A stretch of DNA of 64,000 nt. Source: Diphasiastrum complanatum. Its lineage: Eukaryota > Streptophyta > Lycopodiopsida > Lycopodiales > Lycopodiaceae. Below the pieces are notes generated by a model. It was not told the origin of the DNA. It did no database searches and worked only from the letters and a program-made list of their open reading frames with translations. The DNA lies in the NCBI GenBank assembly GCA_029204225.1, contig CM055092.1, positions 80,792,778 to 80,856,777 of the forward strand, read 5' to 3'. The translations under genes were made by a program, and so were the position numbers. Position 1 is the first letter of the stretch, and every line of letters starts with the position of its first letter. Positions 1-10,362 of this stretch are shown in pieces.

Positions 1-24
1 ATTTATACAGTTTACAAAGCACAC

Positions 25-28
<4 letters not shown>

Positions 29-69
<41 letters not shown>
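29..69. repeat. (CT)n microsatellite
   Basis: Nearly pure TC/CT dinucleotide run with one interruption. It is the first of several CT tracts in the window. Confidence 0.95.
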
Positions 70-108
70 ATCTCGAAGGGTGGTGAATGAAATAACAGTA
101 GCTTCATC

Positions 109-271
109 CAGGCTAGGGATTTCTTCTGCTTGCAAGTGATCATTTATACTCCTGCTAATAATACCTGCTCACCGATAGGAGATTGAACGAATTAGCAACA
201 ACTCATTCAGGCTAGGGATTTCTTTTGCTTGCAAGTGACCATTTATACTCCTACTGATAATACCTGCTCAA
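109..271 (+). repeat. 99-bp-period direct duplication
   Basis: A block beginning caggctagggatttctt and running through a 'cctgctca' end occurs at about 109-172 and again at about 208-271 with few mismatches. The period is 99 bp. No coding potential is recognised; 272-572 shows nothing further. Confidence 0.85.
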
Positions 272-572
272 CACTCAAAGGTATGGTACTCTTCTTTGTT
301 TGCATGCGATTCTTTGTTGCATTTTGTGGATTCCGCTTTCGGCAATGGTGTTGGGAGCACCATGAACAATACTCGTGCCTTAGAGATTCTGTCCAAGTGC
401 AAGATCAAGGCATGAGCACTAGTCAGTGTGCAAGTGTGTATGTCGTAAAACTAGTTGCAACTTTTATAGAATAAAACTACATGACTTCAACTCATAAACT
501 TTGTTATTGTAATATCGAGCAAAACACTAAACCATGCAAAGAAAATTTCAAATGATTAGTCTTTGATCATGC

Positions 573-700
573 CTGAAAACCTTTGTACTTTATCAACTCC
601 TTAAGTCTATCCACAACGAATATGTCTCCATCATCGTCTATGTATCCCACATCGCATGTGTGCAGCTAGCCTTGCTCATCTATCATAGCTTTTGTAGCGT
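573..700 (-). pseudogene. 4-coumarate:CoA ligase-like exon fragment
   Basis: The minus strand reads 42 codons matching the C-terminal hinge of plant 4CL and related adenylate-forming enzymes: a 'GWLHTGD'-type block (here G-stop-LHTCD), then [20 protein letters not shown] and KYKGFQ. These are the A8-region residues that separate the two subdomains. The block is bounded by ag at the 5' side and ends exactly after KGFQ, a usual intron position in 4CL genes, but the donor is GC instead of GT. The expected Trp codon is TAG and the following Gly is Cys, so it cannot encode a working enzyme. No neighbouring 4CL exons were seen. It is either a relic exon or a captured gene fragment. Confidence 0.75.
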
Positions 701-1179
701 CTAGATTTTTGAAATAACTTGTTGCTACGTACGAAAATATTCAAAATTTGATTTGACTGACAAAAGCGGAACAACACAATCACTCTCTCTATTGATAAAA
801 ATTATTTTTACACGTATATATACTTGGAAATTTTTTTTTTCTATTTGAATTAGAGATTTTTGCTTATGGCTCATGCATTGTTTGCATGACTTTGTACTAA
901 TTTTAAAATGGCAACAGATGCATGTTACTTTAGTCGTCAACAAGGTTTCAGCCTTAAAAATTAAGACCACCACCACATTATATCCTTTAACTCTAACTTT
1001 TTTCCAAACTCCATTGGCCGACCTCAACACATAGTATTGCCTTTGCAAGGCAAGGTCAACAAAAACTATGTTGAAAAACGAATAAGCTTGTCTCTTTCTC
1101 TGATATCTTTTCTCCCAAAGCGTGGGGACCACACTCTCGTTGAGCCTTCAAGGCACTGCCCATGCTTTTTGGCCCAGCC

Positions 1180-1420
1180 CAGTGTGTGGGCGCCACGTGG
1201 CTCTCAGTGCCGTTGAGGCCCGCCAAAAAGTAGGGGCGTCGGTGATTTTTGTGAGCGGGCGCTAGGGTGCGGTCCCGGGCACCCCGGCGATGGCGCCGGG
1301 CAGCAGCAGGGTGGGTGTCGACGGGCAGCCCAAGAACGGCACCGGGCAGCCGCAAGGTGTGGGCATCGGGTAGGCGCAGGTGACGCCGGGCACTTTGACA
1401 CCCAGGCACGCACATGTGTA
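1180..1420. other. GC-rich island upstream of SNF8
   Basis: The stretch is strikingly GC-rich against AT-rich surroundings and repeats the theme 'ccgggca' (for example gcgccgggcagcagc, gcaccgggcagccgc, acgccgggcac). Several overlapping open frames cross it, but none resembles a known protein. It may be part of an unrecognised transposable element or a GC-rich regulatory region; the former looks likelier because the bases nearest the SNF8 start are not GC-rich. Confidence 0.4.
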
Positions 1421-1802
1421 TGGCAAAGTTTGCCTATAAGGTAATCCATAAAAACGCTTATAAGATAAATTTTGGTTGCCCAAACACGTGGCGCCCGGGC
1501 ATCCATTAAAAAAAAAATGGTGAAGTTGGGGCCAAAATGTATTTTGCGGCGGCAACTTATTTGCGCCCACGGTACAATGAGAGTGGTGGTGGAGTACTCT
1601 TGTACTCGAAGACGGGCAATTATAGCACCCCCTTACCATACCACTAATGATACCATACATCACAAACGATGATTGCCCTTCCTTTTCCTTTTGGCACTGA
1701 AATCGATCTCGGCATACTCGTTGTTGATTTCAACCATTCCCAATCCTCATTTCTCTCCTAAACGCGAATTCCGTCCTTGGTATTGTGAGTAGGAAAGCAA
1801 GC

Positions 1803-2203
1803 ATGAGGCGTAGGCCAGGCATCTCGGGTCTTCAAACAAGCTGCTGCAACTCGTGTAAATCTTCGATGCATTATATCTTTTTTTCATTGTTTGGCTTTAG
1901 TTTGATTGACTGTATATACGTAGTTTTCTAGATTTTGATTTCACATTGTTTCTGGCTTCAATTGATTTGCTGTATCTGTTTTCGCAAACATGCTGTCGAA
2001 GGTGGCTTTGCACTTGGTTATGCGACACTGAGATGAACTGAGTGTAGAAAAACAAAAAAACTAGGCTACTAATTCTCTGTGATGATGCAGGACCAAGTAC
2101 CGATCCTCTTGGAGAAAATGTGGCCAAGATTCGTACCGATTTGATGATGGAGCAGCTGTCTATTTTCAGAAGTCAGCTTGAAGAATTTGCTCGCAAACAC
2201 AAG
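1803..2203 (+). other. VPS22: SNF8 exons 1-2 with frame-disrupting differences
   Basis: Exon 1 starts ATGAGGCGTAGGCCAGG ([11 protein letters not shown]) and should continue as Gln-Ala-Ala-Ala-Thr-Arg. One extra base after CTTCAA moves that into another frame. Exon 2 then has about two extra bases before [12 protein letters not shown]. The net gain is three bases, so the frame would be restored across the intron, but the natural donor after ...ACTCGT joins T to GA and makes a TGA stop. Tandem in-frame ATGs at 2144 and 2147 in exon 2 could start a product about 35 residues shorter. Confidence 0.65.
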
Positions 2204-5200
2204 GTATAGTTGCAAATTCTTAGTATACTCTACTTTTCTTACAAGAAAGCATCGCACTTCAACTACTAACTGATTTGCTACAAAACTTTCCATGGAGCAA
2301 GTCCATGTAATCAAAATAAAGGACTGTTGGTTTCAATTGTTTTTATGTAATTTTTTGTGTTGTCACACCTTTTGAAAATGCTAGATCCTTTAACAAGCTT
2401 TAACGAATTACAATGTACAATCTGTTGGATTAGGGTAGATCTATTAATGAGCGTTGAAGTCTAGCATGATAAGACTAATAATTGGACCTGATTGTCTTCT
2501 TAACTCTTTATCCCAAATTAGAATGACATCAGGAAAAGTCCGGCATTCAGAGCACAATTTCATTCAATGTGCGCAAAAATTGGAGTTGATCCACTTGCGT
2601 CAAATAAAGGATTTTGGGCAGAGCTTCTTGGGATTGGAGACTTTTACTATGAACTAGGTAATCCTCTTAAATGAACTAGGTAACTCCAACCTGGATGTTG
2701 CTCCTGTTGGTCCCATTTTATTTAGAACTTGTGAGTGTTTTTTTTTTATATTTGTTAATGTGCTGACTTTTCTGGAAGGGAAAAATTCTTAGGCAGCTTC
2801 AAATTGGAGAGTACTTTTTTCATTGCATTGATTTTAGACCACAGAAATGATCAGAGTCCAAAATGATTTAGGTTATTGACCACCATGCCACGGCCTTCAA
2901 TTTGCCTAGCCCCTGTGTTACAAGTTGTAATAGAATCATGTAGAGCTGTTGAGTGATCGTAAGGTATTAAAATGCACAGTATTGCTTGTGATATCACTGG
3001 AATATTATGCATAAGTGTGTTGGTTGTGATAGCTATTTCATGAGAAATGGTGATTGGATTGTTAGACCGGGGATTTGTTATGACCTTACCTATGGGAACG
3101 TTCACATTCAAGTGTCAGCTATAGTTTTTAGTAGTTGTTATGATATGAATGCTCGTGAAAGCAAAAAACCTCTATCTTTGTTTGAATCGTGTGTTAGCAA
3201 ATAAATTCATGCCTCTACTTCTCACATCCATGAGTGAGACAAATTACAATATTCTAGAAACAAAGTGGGCTCCTTAGCTCCCCACTTTTCAGAATTCTAT
3301 TATTAATCATCTTAAACTTACCAAAAGCTGAAACACGAAACATAAAACTAAAAGAGTCTAAAATAGTTCGAATTTTCTCATGATTTTCTTCAACAAGTAA
3401 CCCTTGCGGAGTAACAAAATGATTAGATTGCTTTGACTGGTCTCCAAAAGCATCTCTACTAGTACAATGACGAGAAAACTTGTAGAATTGAGAAGTGATC
3501 ACTCCATATTTAACAGAATCTAAAATATTTGAAGAAATATGAGGCATGCGAATTATGTTCAAGTTATTGTATTTTGGCTGCAGTCTTTTATCAAAAATAT
3601 CAGCAATAAACCTTACCTAGCCTGGCTTGTAGAAAGGTCTAAAAATTGCACTTATCATCACTAGTTGTACAATTAAGTTCACATGAGTCTTTAGGATAGA
3701 TTCCTCCACCTTCATATAGAAAACTACCAAAATTAGGAAGATCCGGAACAAGTAAGTTCTAACATGGGTATGCATTAAGATGTGACAAGTACCACAAGAA
3801 ACTATTTTTTGCGTAAATTCAAATCTATAAGAGAAAAGATAAAAGTTAGCTAGATGAACAACACTATTAGTACCCATGGGAATACCTATCCTTTTTTGAG
3901 AAAGTGAATCACCTAGAGAAATATGCAAGTGTAGCCAAGAACAAACATCTTCAACATCAACTATTTTAGTAAATCTTTGCTTCTTTAAATCGACATCTTG
4001 ATTTTTGTTCTTAAGCCAACGAAACTCAAAATGCAAAGCACTCTTTTCAAGTTTCAAAGATTTGCATCGAGTGTCCTTTAGTTTGTTGCTAAAACATCTT
4101 GAATTAGCTTATTAACACAAAACTCAAATCTTCCAAATTGGGTTGTGAAGTAGTTTTGAAGAGACATAGGTTGGGTTTTTTCTTCTAAAGTACGAGAGCA
4201 GTTGAAAAACTTTATTACTTCTATTATTCCAACAAAATCTTTTAACATCCAGCTACAATTTACAGGAACATTTGCATCCTTAAGGAAGTCTATACAAAGC
4301 TCATTAATAGAAGGAAGCAACGCTTGAAGCAGTTGCTTAGCCACTTAGAAAGGTCAATCAACGTAGTTCTATAGGCTGCTGCAATAAACCTAGGTCTTTT
4401 AAGAAATTTATGAAATTTCTATGTAGCACACAAAAATGGAAGGTTTGGGTAACAATTAAGTTTATAAGAATGACAAAAATCTTGATGATATTTATTATAC
4501 TCATAGTTGAAAGAGAACAAGCGTTATATGTTCCCACTAGAGAATGGACTTCATTCAATAACAATTCCAAATAGAATTTCTTGTAAACAAATACAAAATT
4601 GTTTGAACATTTATCCACATACTAAATGAGAAACCTCTATGAAACTTACGAAGAACTACCTCCTCATTAGAAAATGAAGTATGAGTATTAGAAGATGGAA
4701 AAAGTCACATAATTTTGAATGTAGCTTTCCATTTTCATAACAAACCATGGACTCCAAATGATTCTTCAATACGGTAAATGTACTTATTAATACTCGTAGT
4801 TATAGATTTTAACAAGCAAGCATCTACTAAAAGAGGAGGACAAAATTTAGTTTCTATAGAAAAGGACTCTTTCAAAACGATGGGAGAAGGATTGATGTAT
4901 CTGCAGTAACAATATGACCTAAAGAAGGATCACAAAACTTAGAAAAAAAAGCAGTCTCCACAAGAACAGACAACTTTTTCTTTACTAAAAGATTCCAACC
5001 AATATCAACATAATTAAAGGCTTTTTGTCCTATAGTTTTAACATATTTCCAAGCAACCACTGGATGATTCCAAATTTTATTCACACGGGAGGAAGAGCAT
5101 TCAGAACTTTAGGCTTTCTAAGAATAGAGCTCAAACTAATTTTTTCAAGATTAGGCGAAGTAAAAATTGTGATAAGTAGATCTTTACTAGAGGTAAAAGA

Positions 5201-8200
5201 TTTAGTTTGAACATTAGCTTTGGATTACATAAAGAGACTTAAAAGATTTTTAAGTTGATAAAAGTGAGAATGTGAAATACCAAGATCAGAGATCTTGACA
5301 AGACATAGTTTCTAAAGTATAGAGCAACTGAAAAAGTTTCTTAGGATTGTATCTATCAAACATATAAAGGGAGAACTTACCCAAAGACATAACACAATCC
5401 AAAGAAAGTAACCTCCTTATGTAATCTCTATAAGCAAACGTTCTAGAGACAACATTACTAGGGGGCAAAAAGTTAGGAGTATTAAAAGTAGGACGAGGAG
5501 AAGGAAGGGGAGGAGGAAGTGTGATCACAAGCTTGTGGAATGTAGCAATCTAATGTAGCAATCTTGAGGAGGGGGTAGATGATGTGATATAGGTTTCCAA
5601 ACTTTCATACCATTGTGAACGTAAGGTGTAATTTTTTAGGTGTAGAGTGGGCTCTCCACAAGATGGAAAAAAGTTTCTACTCTTTTGTAACTTGGACTTA
5701 TCCTTAAGATTATAACCTCTAGGGAAAAAAGAAGTGAAGAATTCTCATCCAAAAAAGTTCACGAAGCCACACGACCTTGAAAAACTCTTTAGAATTAGAA
5801 AAGTTTCCAACAATGTGCTGAATGGGAAAGACCCTAAAAGACTCAAAACCACATTTGGCTATAGCAGTATACAAAGGTTTTAACTCTTCTTTAGGAAAGT
5901 TAGAGCTATGTACTCTTCTAGCTTCTCGAACATGTTCTTGAATTTGGCCAACATATACCATACTACTACTTCGTATGTTATAAATGACATAGCTGCATTG
6001 GACCAACGACGGCTATCTCCTCAATGCCATCACTGAGCCTTCCATACACGCTGCTACCCAGCTCCTGAATAATTTCCTGATGGTTGGCAACCTCAGGAAA
6101 GGCCGCATCACTTCACAGATCTTACATAGGATAGTCGAGTCCTATGCCAAGCTAGCCAAGGCCCCTCTTGAACCGTATAACTGGTTCAAGACTATTTCTG
6201 GTGAGCTCAAATGAGCTATTAAGAGTAATACCAAGCAGCAAATCGCTGCTAGTTCTTTGTTGTCTCTTCTAGCGGCCTCCCATCTTGAAAATAGAATCCA
6301 TGGCTTTCACTTGGATTCTGTACTTTTGGTTTATGAAGAAGCACCGGCCGAGTCATCCCACCAGGCCTCCAGATCACATAGTCGACGTCGTCCACACAGC
6401 GAGATCGTCATTCCTGACTCGCCTTCCATCACGACGTTGTACTAGGCATACATCATCAGATGCGCTTCCTCCAAGGTTAAAAATTTCATAGGAAAACTAA
6501 CCGGTGTATATTCTGTAGATATGCAGATCGAATAGTTTTTGGCTGGTTTACCACCAAAGATTGATCGGTATTGCAGACAAGGGGACATGACCTCCTTAGC
6601 AGCAGTAATAGCTAGTGCTGAAAATTTTGAGACCTCGAAACTAGCACGAAAGCGACGATTGACTAAGAAATCTTGAAAGTCAAAGACTGATTCCAGTGAC
6701 AGCGATGATGATTTTGATTCTGATTCAAGTACCAGTTCTTCAAGCTCAAAATCTGAAAGCAGCGATTCATCAGAATCAGAAGCTGACAAAGGAGAGAGAA
6801 AGAATAAACGACGAACTAAACGAAAGGACGACACGAAAGTTGTCGAGGATAAGTTGTCAACTTCTAAAGTTGAAAAGCTTTGGAAGAATAATATGGCTGA
6901 CCTTAATAAAAAGTTTAATGACTTGAAAGTGCAGATCTCTGAAGTTGCAAATAAAAGACCAAAAGCATCTTCTTCCAACTCAGGAATGTGGTGTACAAAA
7001 TGTGGAACTTATGGACACACTAAGGAAGACTGCACTACTGTGAATGTCAAATACATTGAAGATCCTGCCCAGGAGGTACTTTTAGTTTTCAAAATGATGC
7101 GACTACTAACTATGTACAGGGTACTGCAGCATTAGCCCAGCAGGACAGACCCAAGTTCGCACCAAGAAGACATAATCCTTCCTAAATTTGTTGGACTAGC
7201 GAAGTCTCAAACCGCGACTAAACCAGTTTCGGGCAACTGCTACAACTGTGGAGAGCCGGGACATTTTTCTCCTGACTGTCCTCAATCGCGAAAGTTGATT
7301 GGTTATGTACCATTATGTTCAAATTGCAGAGAGCCTGGCCACAAGTATCCTGACTGCCCTCAGCCGTAGAAGCCGCGACCCAAATATTAGTATGTAGCAA
7401 CACCAGCTACTGCAGACACGAAAGCGAAAGCTGCGACTGATCCTTTGTGCAGAGAATTGACGTTATTGAAGGAAAACTGGCAAAGACAGAAGATCAGTCC
7501 TGGCCAAGTGACGTGGAGAAATTATTCAAAGTCACAACGAGAAGCAAAAGCTCCTTGAAACGTGATCAGAAATCTTCGACAAAGCGCAGAAAATCCTCGA
7601 AGAAGAAATCCTCTAGCAAAACAACGAACAAATCTACGACTAAAGAAGATCTCAAAGATGACCCTGACTATGACCGCGATGCTGCGAAGTTATTTGCAAA
7701 AGATATCTCGACAGAAGCAAAGGAAATCATCAACGCTGAACTTCAGACAGCTGTTGCAGAAAAGATGGTCATTTTCGAGGAAGAGGACGAAGAAATCGCG
7801 AAGATGAAATTGTCTAGTGTTGTTATCAATAAACCAACCTCGAAATCGAAGACGAAAGAATTTGACATCGTGACTGATATTGGATCCCTTCGTCCGAACA
7901 TTACTTTTGAACAGTTGTTGGCAGATAACACTTATTACAAAAAGCAACTGAAAGGCCTTTCTGTGCCCAAAAAGAAGAAAAAAATTTCTCTGCCAGATGC
8001 TGGTGTTTTGTCTATCGATTTAGGTGATCTCGGTGCACCTGAGATTGACGTTACCATTGCAGAATGCCTGATAAAAAAAGTGCCAATTGACTCTGGTTCC
8101 AGTGTGAATATAATAACAGAAGACACAGCTCATGCTCTGGGGCTAACTGACATTCAACCGACACAGCGAAACATCAAGTTAGCTGATTCGACACGACGAA

Positions 8201-10306
8201 AACCTTAGACACAAATCACAATGCTCACAATTCATTTCACTATATAATTATGAAATTAGCTTGGGCTTTCTCTTTTCCTGGTTTGAATGGCTAAGGACAC
8301 TAATGAGGAGGAGGGTGTGGATGAAGAGGAATAGTATTCTGTGATTGACTCTCTCATAGTCCAATTAACTTTGTCTCACCATGTTAGAGTTTGAACCATA
8401 CTCACATGAAGTTTCCTTTCTTTGGGTCCTTTTAGGATCAAGGGCTTTTTGGTTAGTTTCGTGAAAGACTTTCGATGTGAGAGGGAGTCAAGTAGTGTTA
8501 CTTCAAGAAGTCACGGGCACTTGATCACATGCTATTGTCAATGATCTTTCGAGTGTAACAGGCAAACCTATTTAGGTACCTCACTGCTTTACAACAACCA
8601 TGTTAAACAGACGAGGGGTGTGGTCAACACTAATTTTAACCTCGGACCAATAGTCTGCAGGAGGGACTGGTCTTAAAGACTTGCCTGACTACTCAAAATA
8701 TAATCTTTGGCTCTCCTACTATCAACACTTCAGAGGTTTGCTAGTAGAAATGGGACAAATCATAGAGAAAGGTTTAACTTTTTGTCTAGATGTAATTCCA
8801 TACCACCAGTTTGTCTTCTCAAGAAGGCACTTTATGGACTGAAACAAGCTCCGAGGATGTGGTATCAAAAGATACATGCCTACTTTTGTGATCGAGGGTT
8901 TACTAATAGTCCTAGCGAATCTACTCTTTATGTCAAGCATACTTCAGATTATATCATCAATATTTTGCTTTATGTTGATGATATTATTATTACGGGAAGT
9001 AATGAGCAGCAGATTGATGCCGTAATACTTGATCTTGGTATGGTTTTTGAAACCTCAGATTTAGGCCTATTGCACTTTTATCTTGGTCTTGAATTTGTAC
9101 AAGAAGGGGCTGGAATTTTCATCTCTCAAAAACGCTGCATTGGGCAGATTTTGAAGCAGTTTAAGATGGAAGATTGCAAGCCGGTTGCTACACCTATGGA
9201 GAGAGGTCTGAAATTAAGTAGTCAAGGTGATGATGAATCATTTGACACTACTTTATATTGTCAAGCTATTGGCTGTCTCACTTATCTATGTAATTCAAGA
9301 CCGGACATTTCTTATAGTGTCTCACTCATGAGTCAATTCATGCATGCCCCGATGACATCACATTGGAAAGCGTTGAAGAGGATCTTTCGATATCTTCAAG
9401 GAACAAGAAGTCATGGACTGGTTTTTCCTGCTTGTGATGATGCATGTTTGGTTGGTTTTAGTGACTCGGATTGGGGTGGAGATCAAGACACTAGACGCTC
9501 TACAAGTGGACATTGCTTTTTCTATGGAAATTCTGCAATTTTGTGGTCAAGTAAAAAGCAGCCCACTGTTGCTACTTCTTCTAGTGAAGCAGAATATAGA
9601 GCGGTATTTTCAGCCACAACAGAGTGTTATGGCTGAGAAGACTACTTGTTGACATGAAGTTTGGCGAGCCCTCAGCCACTCTTATCTTGAGTGATAGTCA
9701 AAGTGCTATTGCCATTGCACGGAATCTTGTTTTTCATGCGAGGACGAAGCACATCGAGATCCATTATCGCTTTGTTCGGGACTTCATGATGGTGACATTT
9801 TACTTGAATATTGTCCTACGGAGGATAATATTGCGGACCTCTTCACTAAGGCGTTGCCTAGAGTCAGATTTGAAGCTTTATGCAAAGCTTTAAATTTGAT
9901 ACCACGTGTTGGTTTTGTTACATAGTGAAGATTTCAGTTTTTGCATTGTCATTTAAGGAGGGTGTTAGAAATAAATGATTATGCTAAAGTTAATCCATAG
10001 GTTACTTTGACCCAAAAGGTTGAGATTTGTGTAACCATGGGTATTTAGTTATTTAGGCCATCTTAAGTTTGTCTTAAGTTCAGTTGGACCCAATTTCGGT
10101 CATGTACTGACTCGTGGGTCCTTAGGGGTCTAATTTTGTTTAGGGGCCCTATCTTGACATTTGGGGGTGCCCTACATTTAGTAAGTGGTTAACCTTAGGG
10201 TTTGGTGGCATTTGGTCACATCCAGGTAGAGTACTTAGATGCTCATTGTGTATTCCATTTTAACAGTTTGGCTAAGCATTGCTCTCCATTGCTCTTGTTG
10301 CTGTTT

Positions 10307-10362
<56 letters not shown>

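Larger units (their letters stand above)
3250..6008 (-). mobile_element. Penelope-like retroelement, N-terminal GIY-YIG type, decayed
   Basis: Read on the minus strand, the order is a GIY-YIG endonuclease (6006-5719), a linker (about 5715-4870), a reverse transcriptase of Penelope type (about 4880-3617), an RT thumb (3562-3430) and a stop at 3254. RT hallmarks are [33 protein letters not shown] and the thumb block [10 protein letters not shown]...[14 protein letters not shown]. In canonical animal Penelope elements the GIY-YIG follows the RT; here it precedes it and nothing resembling it follows the thumb. That order is known from the Chlamys/Naiad group. The copy is broken by many frameshifts, the YxDD catalytic motif cannot be found in a clean frame, and it stops abruptly at 6008 against a gag fragment. 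It lies in SNF8 intron 3, antisense to the gene. Confidence 0.85.

Noticed and set aside
1056-1663. Overlapping minus-strand frames rich in Pro, Ala and Arg
   Set aside because: They arise from GC-rich repetitive sequence; no domain or splice structure supports them.
3007-3204. Short + strand frame after SNF8 exon 3
   Set aside because: No similarity, lies in intron 3 between exon 3 and the Penelope element, and does not fit SNF8.
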